From the NCBI RefSeq assembly GCF_027451485.1, contig NZ_DAIDJE010000004.1, forward strand, positions 1 to 42,628: a stretch of DNA of 42,628 nucleotides, written 5' to 3'. The notes below the pieces were generated by a model. The model saw nothing but the letters and a program-made list of their open reading frames with translations, did no database searches and was not told the DNA's origin. Origin of the DNA: Bradyrhizobium sp. GTDB lineage: Bacteria; Pseudomonadota; Alphaproteobacteria; Rhizobiales; Xanthobacteraceae. This document shows positions 8,723-17,426 of the stretch, piece by piece. How positions within the stretch are numbered: the first letter of the stretch is position 1; each line of letters begins with the position of its first letter. Position numbers and translations under genes: made by a program.

Positions 8723-9955
8723 TCAAGACGCTACGCGACGGCCTTCCTCGTTGAGGCGGGCAAGCAGCGATTGCGCGGTGTCGTAAGGCTCGAGCGCCGC
8801 GATCGAAACGGCGGGTTCATTGCGCCGCCTGGCCTTGGCTTCATAGGCCGTATGCCGCATGACGCTGCAAAGACGGCGCGCGATCATCTGCGCGGTCGGC
8901 AAATCGGTCTCGGTAAGCACGACCAGCGCGGATCCGTCGTCGTACAGCGTTCCAAAATCCATCTGCCGCATCAGCCGGCTGAGAAGCCGTGCGCCATCGA
9001 ACTGCGCCCGTGAATTGGCGGGGTCGAACGCAAAGCGTGCGATCGACATTCCGCTGCCGTTCGCGAGCGTCTGGCGGACGGCGGTTGCAAAATCACGATC
9101 AAAAGCCTCCGTCGTCAACAATCCCGTCAGAGGATCAAGCAGCCCGCCGGCATCGAGCGAGCGCAGCGTCCGGCTCAAATGAGCTTCAAAGGCCCGCTGG
9201 CGGATCAGGGGCAAGGCATTGGCCGCGATATAGACGGGATCACCGCTGATGACTTCCAGGTTCGGCAAATCATAGGCGGGCACGAGGTTGGAAGGAGTTA
9301 CCACGATCGGCAAATTGCGAAACCGCGGATCTTCACTAAGGACCGTGAGGAAGGCATCGACCACCCGATCCGTAAATCCTTCTCCGAGCACAACGCCATC
9401 GATATCGCGCGTGTTGAGATGCTTGGCCGCGGCCTCGATGCTGAGCGCTCCGACAACGCCCATCCGCTCGCCGAGCGCCACCGAAAGCGCGGGATAGCCG
9501 CCGCCGCGTCCGACCAGGAGCACCGTTGCATCCCGCACCGGATCGATCTCGGCGATTGCCGCCTTCACGGGCTGATCGTTGAGCCGACGCAGGACGGTCC
9601 CGTGCAGGGTTCTCACCCTGAGCGCGGCGCGTAAACGCGGGATCAGGCGATCCCATTTGCCTCGGCCAGACGAAAACGGAAGGGCATTTTCGGGCAGCGC
9701 AATCTTCGGATTGATCGCCAGCAACGGCAGATAAGGCTGAACGGCGTTGATCTGTTCGGCCAGCGCGTCCAGCCTGCCGTCGGCGCTTTCGGTCGGAGCG
9801 GCAATAACGACAGTGGGATGCAACTGCATGACCGCGCCCGTTGCGTCGGACCAACCTGTCTCGATCACTGGAAACATCGCCTCGCCGAGCGCCGCCGCAA
9901 AGGCCGGCGGCTCGTCATCAGACACGATGAGGATCAGGCCTTGCTGCTGGGACAT
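8723..9955 (-). CDS. GGDEF-type signalling protein with degenerate active site and receiver-like N-terminus
   Basis: The first half of this 410-residue protein has two alternating strand-helix blocks reminiscent of tandem receiver domains (LILIVSDDEPP near the N-terminus; DGVVLGEGFTDRVVDAFL later). The second half begins like a GGDEF domain with LDPLTGLLTTEAFDRDF at about residue 271. At the expected signature position, near residue 338, the sequence is LYDDGSALVVL, so the catalytic GGDEF pattern is absent. It is therefore unlikely to make cyclic di-GMP; a receptor or scaffold role is inference. It is the last gene of a minus-strand run, 91 bases after the adenylate-forming homologue. Confidence 0.75.
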   Translation of the reverse strand: MSQQQGLILIVSDDEPPAFAAALGEAMFPVIETGWSDATGAVMQLHPTVVIAAPTESADGRLDALAEQINAVQPYLPLLAINPKIALPENALPFSSGRGKWDRLIPRLRAALRVRTLHGTVLRRLNDQPVKAAIAEIDPVRDATVLLVGRGGGYPALSVALGERMGVVGALSIEAAAKHLNTRDIDGVVLGEGFTDRVVDAFLTVLSEDPRFRNLPIVVTPSNLVPAYDLPNLEVISGDPVYIAANALPLIRQRAFEAHLSRTLRSLDAGGLLDPLTGLLTTEAFDRDFATAVRQTLANGSGMSIARFAFDPANSRAQFDGARLLSRLMRQMDFGTLYDDGSALVVLTETDLPTAQMIARRLCSVMRHTAYEAKARRRNEPAVSIAALEPYDTAQSLLARLNEEGRRVAS

Positions 9956-10046
9956 CTCAAATTTCGGATCAATGCGATGCGCTTGGTGGCGCGATCCTAG
10001 TTTGGCGGGCTTAACGTCTTGTCAACGAAACGATCGGGTCGGATCC

Positions 10047-11552
10047 TCAGCCGATGATCGTGCGATCCCGAAAGGCTTCCGCCATCAGCGGGTTAAGGCC
10101 GAGTTGGTTCAGAGCCTCACGGCCCCGCGCATTGTCCTGGGCGCGCCCGGCCAGACGGTATCCGCAAAGACGATCGGGGAGTGCTGTGAGCAAGGCTCCC
10201 TGTCCGAGCCGCTTTGCCCATTCCTGGAGGTCCTGCGACAGGAAACGGTAGCCACCTACGGCGACGATGCCTGAGGGCGGGGAGGTGATGCAGAGTGCGC
10301 CGGATGATCGGTCGAGCCGGGCCGCATAACCCGTATCGGCGTAGTCAGGTGGGGGGGGCGGGGCCGTCAAGGAACCCATCGGCGGGGTTGGCGGCGCATA
10401 GGCGGCGACTGTCACCATAGGTCCCCGCAAGGCCAGCGTGCCCTTCGGCGTCAGCAGGGTTTCGCCAGCGATCGAGGTGCCGGGGATATCCCGCGGTGCA
10501 CCATGCGGACCCGGCATGATCGGGACCGGCATGCCGTCCGCGGTGCGCCGCGCACCGAACAGGCCAACCTCCCCGAACAGATAGACGTCCGTGAACCTCG
10601 CCTGTTCCGCCGTCCATTGCGCGCTGGAGGCGATCTGTTCCGGCATACGCCACAGCCCAATGACGTGACGCAGCGACGGCACGCGCGCGGTCATGTCGAC
10701 CTCGTTGAGCCGCAGCGCCATTGGCGCCGGCGCGACCAGGGTGTCGCAGGCCTCCGCGTTGATTTGCCGGCCCAGCGCTTCTCCGTCAAAGGGGTGATGC
10801 AGAGCGAGCGTTCCGCCCGACAAAAGCCAGAGCAGAAGCGACGCGGTCAAACCTGCGAAGGAAGCGGGTGCAAATGCCGACATCACCCGCGCCCCCTGAG
10901 GCATCCGGCTTTCCAGGAATACGGCAAGCCCGCCGGCGATCAGGTTGAGATGGGTCCGTGGCACCGCGCGAAGTCCGTCAGCCGTCACATCGAAAGAGAT
11001 CAGCGCTGCCTTGCGCCCGTCCTGCACCACAATGCGGTCGGTTGACGATTCGCTGGTCATGGCAAGGTCGAGAGAGGCCATTCCTTCCGGCAGATCCTCG
11101 CCGAAACCGCAGACGTGACGGATCGAGAAGGCCTCCGCCGCCGCGTTCATCGCGAGGTCCGCGTGACTGACGCCGTCGATCTTCGACATTGTCACTATCG
11201 CTCTCGCGCCGGTACGGTTGAGCGCTGCGGTCAGTTCCGCCTGCCGCCACAGCTGCGGCAGCAGCGCCACGATCAATCCGGCACGATGGGCTGCCAGCAG
11301 GGTGAGCATGAACTCGACGGTATTGGGCAGTTGAACCCCGATCACCGCGTTGATGGGCAGGCCAGCCTCGACGAAATGCGCCGCCAAGGCCGAGATCGCC
11401 CGGTCAGCCTGGGCGAAGGTCAGGCGCCGCGGCGCGTGCCCGGTGATCCGGGACTTGTTGATCGGATCAACCAGCGCAAGCGCATCCGGCTGGCGGGCCA
11501 AGATCCGCTGGAACAGCCCGTCGAGCGTCGGCGATACGTTGCTGGTCGGCAT
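10047..11552 (-). CDS. Class I adenylate-forming enzyme homologue (AMP-binding fold), degenerate
   Basis: This 501-residue protein has the acyl-CoA synthetase / AMP-ligase layout: PDALALVDP and RRLTFAQADRAISALAAHF at the N-terminus, VIGVQLPNTVEFMLTLLAAHRAG, and a C-terminal GIVAVGGYRFLSQDLQEW. The phosphate-binding loop (normally SGTTGxPKG) reads SFDVTADGLRAVPRTH. The usual TGD motif is DTGYAARLD, with the ribose-binding Asp replaced by Tyr. No C-terminal catalytic lysine context is apparent. ATP-dependent ligase activity is doubtful. The start could be this ATG or a GTG one codon upstream. It lies 39 bases downstream of the solute-binding-protein gene and is probably co-transcribed. Confidence 0.72.
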   Translation of the reverse strand: MPTSNVSPTLDGLFQRILARQPDALALVDPINKSRITGHAPRRLTFAQADRAISALAAHFVEAGLPINAVIGVQLPNTVEFMLTLLAAHRAGLIVALLPQLWRQAELTAALNRTGARAIVTMSKIDGVSHADLAMNAAAEAFSIRHVCGFGEDLPEGMASLDLAMTSESSTDRIVVQDGRKAALISFDVTADGLRAVPRTHLNLIAGGLAVFLESRMPQGARVMSAFAPASFAGLTASLLLWLLSGGTLALHHPFDGEALGRQINAEACDTLVAPAPMALRLNEVDMTARVPSLRHVIGLWRMPEQIASSAQWTAEQARFTDVYLFGEVGLFGARRTADGMPVPIMPGPHGAPRDIPGTSIAGETLLTPKGTLALRGPMVTVAAYAPPTPPMGSLTAPPPPPDYADTGYAARLDRSSGALCITSPPSGIVAVGGYRFLSQDLQEWAKRLGQGALLTALPDRLCGYRLAGRAQDNARGREALNQLGLNPLMAEAFRDRTIIG

Positions 11553-11591
11553 CACGGAAATTGGCTCGCCTGCGAATCGTTTGACTCGAGA

Positions 11592-13448
11592 CTACTTCGG
11601 TTGCTGCGGTCGATACCACCAGGTTTCCGGAAGATAACCGGTCAAAGCTGTGGTTTGTGGACGTTCTATCCGATTCCAGCGCGCGATCCATTGCTCGCGG
11701 ATGTTAAAAACCGGGATGGCGTAAAAGCCGGACATCAGGACGCGATCGAGCGCACGCACAGCGGAGACGAAGACGCTGTGATCGCGCGCCGCCAGCATGT
11801 CATTGATGATGGTGTCGATGGCCGGATCCTTGGCGCCCATGTAGTTGCGCGTACCCGGCGTATCGGCGGCCTCGCTACCCCAGTAGAAGAACTGTTCGTT
11901 GCCGGGTGACAGCGACTGATCGAGGCGGTTCTGGATCATGTCGAAATCAAAGCCTTGTCGCCGCTGATCGAACTGCACGGGATCGACCGCCCGAACCCTG
12001 GCTTCGATGCCCGCGCGCTTGAGATCGCGTGAAAAAGCAAGCGCAATCCGCTCCTGGTCGCGCGTGCTCACCAAAATCTCGAAACTGAGCGGCGTTCCGC
12101 TGCCGCGCTGGCGGAGCACGGCGCCGTCGAGTTCGTAGCCGGCTTGCGACAGCAAATTCAGCGCCCGTCGTAAGCCGGCGCGATCGCGGCCCGAACCGTC
12201 GGTAACGGGCAGGCGGTAGCTGCCGTCGAGAATGTTTGGCGCGACGTGCGAAGCGAACGGCTTCAAAAATTCCAGTTCGCTCGTGTCTGCCGCGTGACCA
12301 TAGGCCGAAAGCTCGGAGCCAGGGAAGTAACCTGCCGAGCGGCCATAGAGGCCGAAGAAATAGTTGCGGTTGATCCACTCGAAATCGAACAGCAGCGTCA
12401 GCGCCTGACGGACGCGAATGTCCGCAAAAACCCGCCGGCGCGTGTTGAAAACCAGGAACTGGGAGGGCTGAGGCGTACCGGGCGTGATCGTGTCCCTCAG
12501 TACCTGACCGTTGCGCGCGGCCGGAAAATCGTACGCCTCGTGCCAGCGCAGCGGTTCGGTCTCGACGCGGAAATCGTACAGGCCGCGTTTGAAGGCTTCG
12601 AAATAACCGTTGGCCTCGCGATAGTAATCGAGCCTGACCTCGTCGAAATTCCAGAGTCCGCGGTTGACCGGCAGGTCGCGCCCCCAATAGTCGGGGTTCC
12701 GCGTCAACATGACGCTCACGCCTGGATTTACTGCAGTGACCCGGTATGGCCCCGAACCGATCGGAGCCGCCATCGACGTCGCCTCGAAGGTTGCGGGATC
12801 GACGGCATGGCGCGGCAGGATCGGCATCAGAGCGAGGATCAAGGGCAGTTCACGGTCCTGCGCACTGCCGAAATCGAACGTGACAGTGAGCGGGTCCGGT
12901 GCCTCCGCCTTTGCTACTTTTGAATAATACTGCCGATAGTTGGGGCGACCCTTGTCGCGCAGCAACCCCCAGGAGAACAGCACGTCATCCGCGGTTACCG
13001 GTTGTCCGTCGGAGAAGCGGGCGTGCGGATCGAGGCGGAAGGTGACGTAGCGCCTTTCCTCATCGGTCTCGATGCTGCGGGCGAGTAGTCCGTATAACGT
13101 GAAGGCCTCGTCGTCACCTCGCGCCATCAGGCTTTCGACCACGTATCCCCTGATCTGATGGACCGGCAATCCTTTCACGATCAGCGGATTGAGACTGTCG
13201 AAGGTGCCGAGAATGCCCTGTACCAGCCGTCCGCCTTTGGGGGCATCAGCCCTCGCATAAGGCATGTGAGTAAAGGTCGGCGGCAGCGCTGGCGCACCGT
13301 GCATGGCAATCGCGTAGCTCTCACTCGCAAGAGCCCTGTGGTGATCGGTCAGAGGAGCGAAAAGGAGCAGGCCGACTACTACCGCTGCGATACGGCCGCC
13401 GACCGGAACCCGCCATTGCGCCCATCGATTTGATTCGATCTGCTTCAC
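11592..13448 (-). CDS. Extracellular solute-binding protein, oligopeptide/microcin C type (YejA-like)
   Basis: This is an ABC-importer binding protein of family 5 (SBP_bac_5), of about 618 residues. The N-terminus has a basic stretch and a hydrophobic core (IAAVVVGLLLFAPL) ending near HRALA, a plausible signal peptide. YejA-type features follow: FTHMPYARADAPKGGRL, FDSLNPLIVKG, ESLMARGDDEAFTLYGLLA, RFSDGQPVTADDVLFSW, GSGPYRV and LNLLSQAGYELDG. The frame is open to a GTG at 13574, but those first 42 codons look non-coding, so the GTG at 13448 (or TTG at 13454) is preferred. No permease or ATPase genes lie nearby, so it would have to work with a transporter encoded elsewhere. Confidence 0.85.
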   Translation of the reverse strand: MKQIESNRWAQWRVPVGGRIAAVVVGLLLFAPLTDHHRALASESYAIAMHGAPALPPTFTHMPYARADAPKGGRLVQGILGTFDSLNPLIVKGLPVHQIRGYVVESLMARGDDEAFTLYGLLARSIETDEERRYVTFRLDPHARFSDGQPVTADDVLFSWGLLRDKGRPNYRQYYSKVAKAEAPDPLTVTFDFGSAQDRELPLILALMPILPRHAVDPATFEATSMAAPIGSGPYRVTAVNPGVSVMLTRNPDYWGRDLPVNRGLWNFDEVRLDYYREANGYFEAFKRGLYDFRVETEPLRWHEAYDFPAARNGQVLRDTITPGTPQPSQFLVFNTRRRVFADIRVRQALTLLFDFEWINRNYFFGLYGRSAGYFPGSELSAYGHAADTSELEFLKPFASHVAPNILDGSYRLPVTDGSGRDRAGLRRALNLLSQAGYELDGAVLRQRGSGTPLSFEILVSTRDQERIALAFSRDLKRAGIEARVRAVDPVQFDQRRQGFDFDMIQNRLDQSLSPGNEQFFYWGSEAADTPGTRNYMGAKDPAIDTIINDMLAARDHSVFVSAVRALDRVLMSGFYAIPVFNIREQWIARWNRIERPQTTALTGYLPETWWYRPQQPK

Positions 13449-13673
13449 GATCAAGCTGTAGCACGGGCCCCGGTCCGGCACGGACACACGCCGTAATGTG
13501 CCCCGTCGGCATTGATCTTTTCGTCCGCCTCTGTATGAAGACGTCCAATTGACCAATCGGGCAGGGCTGGTCACGCATCCGCCTCAATTGGCAAGGAGAC
13601 AGCCGCCAAGATGGCCGGGTTTTCAGTGCCTAGAGCGGTTTTCGGCGCTTCCGTTCAGAAAGGGTTTTCTGCA

Positions 13674-14456
13674 ATGAATTTCCGTATGTTGGCCGCGCCA
13701 GTCTGGCCGCGTAAGCGCGCTTTCGCCGTGATGGTGGCGACCGCGTTGGGGGCCACCTTCCTTGCGTCCGGCGTCTCGGCCCAGGCACCGGCGCCTACGG
13801 CTGCGCCGAAGGCCAAGTCGAGGGCGCCCAAGGCGGCGCCGGCTCCCGCACCGTCGGCGCAGCCTGCAGCACCTGCCGCGCCCTCTGCCCAGCCCCCGGC
13901 CGACCAGCAGGTCCAGTTGATCTACGCCCCGTGGACGAAGTTCTGTCTTAAGGGGCAGGACGCCAACGCCAAGCAGGTTTGCTTCACTGGCAAGGACGGC
14001 CGCATCGAGTCCGGCCAGCCGGTAATCGCCGCGGTCGTGATCGAACCGGAAGGTGAGCCGAAGAAGATACTTCGTGTTACGCTGCCGCTTGGCATGCTGC
14101 TCGTCCATGGCACACGAATCATCATCGACAACAATCCGCCCGCGCAGAGTCCCTTCGTGGTCTGCTTCCAGAACGGCTGCATGTCGGACTATGACGTGAC
14201 GCCGGAAATGCTGAATCAGATGAAGAAGGGCCAGAACCTCGTCGTTCAGGCAATCTCGTCCAACAATCAGCCGATCACGCTGCCGCTGCCCCTTGGCGAT
14301 TTCGCCAAGGCCTATGACGGCCCCCCGACCGATCCGAAGCAGTTTGAGGAAAATCAGAAGAAGCTTCAGGAAGAACTGCAGAAGCGTGCGGAGGAAGCCC
14401 GCAAGAAGCTTGAACAGAGCGGCCAGGCTCCGGGTGCGCCGCAGGCTGCGAAGTAA
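13674..14456 (+). CDS. Invasion-associated locus B (IalB) family secreted protein
   Basis: This 260-residue exported protein has a signal peptide (basic start, hydrophobic AFAVMVATALGATFLASG, cleavage near SAQA). An Ala/Pro/Lys-rich linker leads to an IalB-type domain of about residues 85-210 with cysteines in FCLKGQ, KQVCF and VVCFQNGCMSDY. A charged coiled-coil-like tail (FEENQKKLQEELQKRAEEA) ends the protein. IalB proteins are periplasmic or envelope proteins in alphaproteobacteria with no settled biochemical role. An in-frame ATG at 13611, with AAGGAG upstream, would add 21 residues ahead of the signal peptide. The later ATG gives a better signal and is preferred. Confidence 0.88.
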   Translation: MNFRMLAAPVWPRKRAFAVMVATALGATFLASGVSAQAPAPTAAPKAKSRAPKAAPAPAPSAQPAAPAAPSAQPPADQQVQLIYAPWTKFCLKGQDANAKQVCFTGKDGRIESGQPVIAAVVIEPEGEPKKILRVTLPLGMLLVHGTRIIIDNNPPAQSPFVVCFQNGCMSDYDVTPEMLNQMKKGQNLVVQAISSNNQPITLPLPLGDFAKAYDGPPTDPKQFEENQKKLQEELQKRAEEARKKLEQSGQAPGAPQAAK

Positions 14457-14475
14457 GTCACCTCGCATAGTCGAG

Positions 14476-14510
14476 AAAAAAGGCGCTTCGCGAAAGAAGC
14501 GCCTTTTTTA
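14476..14510. terminator. Bidirectional rho-independent terminator
   Basis: AGGCGCTTC (14481-14489) and GAAGCGCCT (14496-14504) form a perfect nine-base stem around a GCGAAA loop. It is flanked by an A-run on the left and a T-run on the right. It sits 20 bases after the IalB-family stop and about 60 bases from the end of the convergent hspQ, so it can serve both genes. Confidence 0.93.
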
Positions 14511-14568
14511 TCGGCCATGTCCTGGCCGAACCAACGACAAGGCCGGAGCTAAAGTCAGATCCGCACAG

Positions 14569-14901
14569 CTAATTGAGAGAGGGGTTACGCGGCCGGTAGC
14601 CGCCCGATTTGTCCTTCACGAAAATCTCAGCCACCTGCGAATGGCGGATCGGCTGGCCGGAATCGTCGGGTAAAAGATTCTGTTCCGAGACGTAGGCCAC
14701 GTACTCGGACTCGGAGTTTTCGGCCAGCAGATGATAGAACGGCTGATCCTTGTGCGGACGGACCTCTTCCGGAATCGACAACCACCACTCCTCGGTATTG
14801 TTGAATTCGGGATCGATGTCGAAAATCACGCCACGGAAGGAAAATATCCGGTGGCGGACGATCTGCCCGATCTGGAACTTGGCGGTGCGCGTTTTGATCA
14901 T
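14569..14901 (-). CDS. hspQ: Heat shock protein HspQ (YccV family)
   Basis: This is a 110-residue protein of the HspQ / hemimethylated-DNA-binding YccV family. In Escherichia coli, HspQ affects DnaA stability and acts as an adaptor for Lon. The family core is visible: KFQIGQIVRHRIFSFRGVIF, DIDPEF, then DQPFYHLLAEN and YVAYVSEQNLL. A short tail ends in GYRPRNPSLN. The gene is convergent with the IalB-family gene across the shared terminator. No clear heat-shock promoter was found in the 240 bases upstream. Confidence 0.93.
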   Translation of the reverse strand: MIKTRTAKFQIGQIVRHRIFSFRGVIFDIDPEFNNTEEWWLSIPEEVRPHKDQPFYHLLAENSESEYVAYVSEQNLLPDDSGQPIRHSQVAEIFVKDKSGGYRPRNPSLN

Positions 14902-15141
14902 AGCTCGTCGAATAGACCATGATTGCCGCCGATGCTAGTGGCTAGTGGTGGGGGCTGGATTTCCATTTGCCGCTTGCGACAAGCTACCAAGCGAACGTTC
15001 AAATCCAAAACTCCACTAGAAACCTATATTTGCTGGCAGTCCTTCAATTCCGATATCCGTGATGCGAGGGGCCGTTAGCGGTGAATTAACGTTAGCCGGC
15101 CGCCGCCAGATCGGTGCCAACAACGACGAAACTGCGCCGGA

Positions 15142-16095
15142 ATGGCCGACGTTCTCAACCTTGCGCTTCCTTATTTCAGCCTGATCTTCATCGGCTTCGC
15201 CTGCGGCAGGTTCCGCCCCTTGCCGGAGCAGGGTCTGACGTGGATGAACTTCTTCCTGCTTTACGTTTCGCTGCCGGCCCTGCTTTTCGGGATCACGTCA
15301 AGAACCCCTTTTGAAGAGCTCAACAATCCGCCATTTCTGATCGCCACGACCTGCGGTACAGCGCTGGCGTTCTTCCTCGCGATGGCCGCTGGGCGGGTAG
15401 CGGGAGGGTTATCGTTCCGAGACGCCACGTTGGCCGGGCTCTCCGGCGGCTATGGCAACATCGGCTACATGGGACCGGGACTCGCCTTGGCGGTGCTTGG
15501 TGCAAAAGCTTCGGCGCCGACGGCACTGATCTTTTGCTGTGACAGTATTTTTCTGTTTTCGGTGGTGCCGTTTCTGATCGCCCTTACGGATCATAGCGAC
15601 CATCATTGGCTGCATGCGCTGGGCCTGTTGATCAAACAAATCGCGCTAAATCCGCTGATCGTATCGGCATGCGCGGGCGCGCTCGCTGCCGCCGTTCATT
15701 TTCATCCGCCGGTGGCGATCGACAACACGTTGTCGTTCCTGCAAAACGCCGCGGCGCCGACGGCGCTGTTCGTGCTCGGGGTGACCGTCGCGCTGCGTCC
15801 GTTCGGTCGCATTCCCTGGGAGGTGCCCGCGGTGGTCGCGGTGAAACTTCTCATACACCCGCTGATCGTCTTCGCGCTAATGCTGCTGCTTGGTCCGTTT
15901 CCGAACTCGTGGGCTGCGACGGCTGTCCTGATGGCATCGCTTCCGCCGGCACTGAACGTCTTTGTGATCGCGCGGCAGAACGATGCCTGGATCGAACCGG
16001 CCTCCGTCGCTGTCATGGTCGGCACTTTCGCCTCGGTGGTCACGCTGACGACAGCGATGTGGCTTATTCAGAGCGGCCGGCTGGCGTTTCCCTAG
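15142..16095 (+). CDS. AEC family transporter (auxin efflux carrier / malonate-type permease)
   Basis: This 317-residue protein is almost entirely hydrophobic, with about ten membrane segments. It starts with the AEC-typical pattern (LALPYFSLIFIGFACGRFRPLP) followed by FFLLYVSLPALLFGI. The Gly-rich LAGLSGGYGNIGYMGPGLAL resembles the conserved polar region of the family, and ASLPPALNVFVIARQ lies near the C-terminus. Family members export or import organic anions; the substrate cannot be told from sequence. The 3' end overlaps the convergent ubiquinone hydroxylase gene by 32 bases. Confidence 0.88.
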   Translation: MADVLNLALPYFSLIFIGFACGRFRPLPEQGLTWMNFFLLYVSLPALLFGITSRTPFEELNNPPFLIATTCGTALAFFLAMAAGRVAGGLSFRDATLAGLSGGYGNIGYMGPGLALAVLGAKASAPTALIFCCDSIFLFSVVPFLIALTDHSDHHWLHALGLLIKQIALNPLIVSACAGALAAAVHFHPPVAIDNTLSFLQNAAAPTALFVLGVTVALRPFGRIPWEVPAVVAVKLLIHPLIVFALMLLLGPFPNSWAATAVLMASLPPALNVFVIARQNDAWIEPASVAVMVGTFASVVTLTTAMWLIQSGRLAFP

Positions 16096-17314
16096 CGCCG
16101 CGGGCGGCTTGCGAAGCTCGCCATGACGGTGCCAGCCCCTCGCGCATGGCCAGTCGCCGCAGCGGCCCGAACGAGCCGATTAGATGCAATCCGCCGGCGC
16201 GCAACGATTGCACCGGCAGAAAAGCGCTGAGGAGAGAGCGGTTGGCAAGATCAATGGCAAGCGTTCGGCTCACGACGTCGGGGCGCCGCGCGGACGCGTA
16301 GCGGCCAAGGACCCCGCCCGAGCCGGGATCTTCTCCCGCGGCGAGTGCCTCCCGTACGATATGGGCGATATCGGCCGCATCGCGCAGCCCCATGTTGAGG
16401 CCTTGCGCGCCGATCGGGGGCACCACATGGGCGGCTTCGCCGACAAGTGCGACACGCGCTTTTGCAAAACTGAGGGGCTGTTCGATCACAAGCGGAAACC
16501 GGCTCCGGCCGGGCTCAACGCACATCCGTCCCAGGATCGAATGTGAGCGTGCCTCGGCCGCTTCCGATAAACCCTCATCGCTCAGCGCCATCAATTGATC
16601 GACTTCCCCTGGCTCGGATACCCACACCACGCTGGATCGGTCGCCGGGCAGCGGCACAAAGACGCACGGTCCGTGCGTCGTATGAAATTCGGTCGAGATA
16701 TTGCGATGGGGGCGGGAATGGCCGACGTTGAAGGTCAGCGCAGCCTGACCAAGATCGCGATGCCGGACCTTGATTCCTGCGGCTTCACGGCAAAGCGAGT
16801 GTCTGCCGTCGGCGGCCACCACCAGCCGTGCCGACAATGACTTCCCGCTCACGAGCGCAATCGCGACGCTATCTTCCATGCAATGGATCTTGGCGGCCTC
16901 GTCATCAAACCGCGTCAAAGCAGATTGAACGGCTGCGCGTTCTTCCAGGGCCGAAACGAGGGTCCGATTTTCGATGTTATAGCCGAAGACATCAAGGCCG
17001 ATCTCGTCGCAGGAAAACTTGACCTCCGGAGCCCGGATCAGGCGGTCGGTATCGTCGACGAGCCGCATGACCCGCAGTTCGGCCGCTCTCGCCTTGCAAG
17101 TCGGCCAAACCTCCAGCCTCTGCAGGAAATCGATTGATCCGCCGAGAAGCGCCGTTGTCCTGTTGTCGGCATATGGCGAGCAGCGGGCAACCAAAGCCGT
17201 GTTTGCACCGGACTGAGCAAGCGCAATCGCCGCGGCCAACCCCGCCGGACCGCCGCCGACTACGGCAACGTCAAAGATCGAGGAATTCTCGTTCATACTT
17301 ACGACATTTGACAT
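16064..17314 (-). CDS. UbiH/UbiF family FAD-dependent ubiquinone-biosynthesis hydroxylase
   Basis: This 416-residue flavin monooxygenase would hydroxylate the ring of a ubiquinone precursor. It shows the N-terminal Rossmann motif VAVVGGGPAGLAAAIALA, an ADGRHSLCR segment (family DG motif) and the second FAD motif GEAAHVVPPIGAQGLNMGLRDA, as expected for the UbiH/UbiF/UbiL/COQ6 group. Which ring position it acts on cannot be assigned; alphaproteobacteria often carry UbiL-type enzymes with broad regioselectivity. Starts at 17314 (MSNVVS) or 17296 (MNENSS) are both possible. The gene is divergent from pcs. Confidence 0.88.
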   Translation of the reverse strand: MSNVVSMNENSSIFDVAVVGGGPAGLAAAIALAQSGANTALVARCSPYADNRTTALLGGSIDFLQRLEVWPTCKARAAELRVMRLVDDTDRLIRAPEVKFSCDEIGLDVFGYNIENRTLVSALEERAAVQSALTRFDDEAAKIHCMEDSVAIALVSGKSLSARLVVAADGRHSLCREAAGIKVRHRDLGQAALTFNVGHSRPHRNISTEFHTTHGPCVFVPLPGDRSSVVWVSEPGEVDQLMALSDEGLSEAAEARSHSILGRMCVEPGRSRFPLVIEQPLSFAKARVALVGEAAHVVPPIGAQGLNMGLRDAADIAHIVREALAAGEDPGSGGVLGRYASARRPDVVSRTLAIDLANRSLLSAFLPVQSLRAGGLHLIGSFGPLRRLAMREGLAPSWRASQAARGARETPAGRSE

Positions 17315-17426
17315 TCCCCGCGGTATTTTCAAGCCCGGCGTTTGGTGTGACGTTTCGGAACGCGAGATGTGTGCAAAGCTGGCGATTCCTGATAGCAGTG
17401 AACACAAACGGACGCATTTCAGCTAA

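Noticed and set aside
13449..13574. N-terminal extension of the YejA-type binding protein to a GTG at 13574
   Set aside because: Codon use looks non-coding and it would put 42 residues ahead of the signal peptide's positive region; a GAGG before the GTG leaves some doubt.
16064..16095. 32-base convergent overlap of the AEC transporter and ubiquinone hydroxylase genes as a sign of a frameshift
   Set aside because: Both C-termini read sensibly and convergent overlaps of this size are ordinary in dense genomes.
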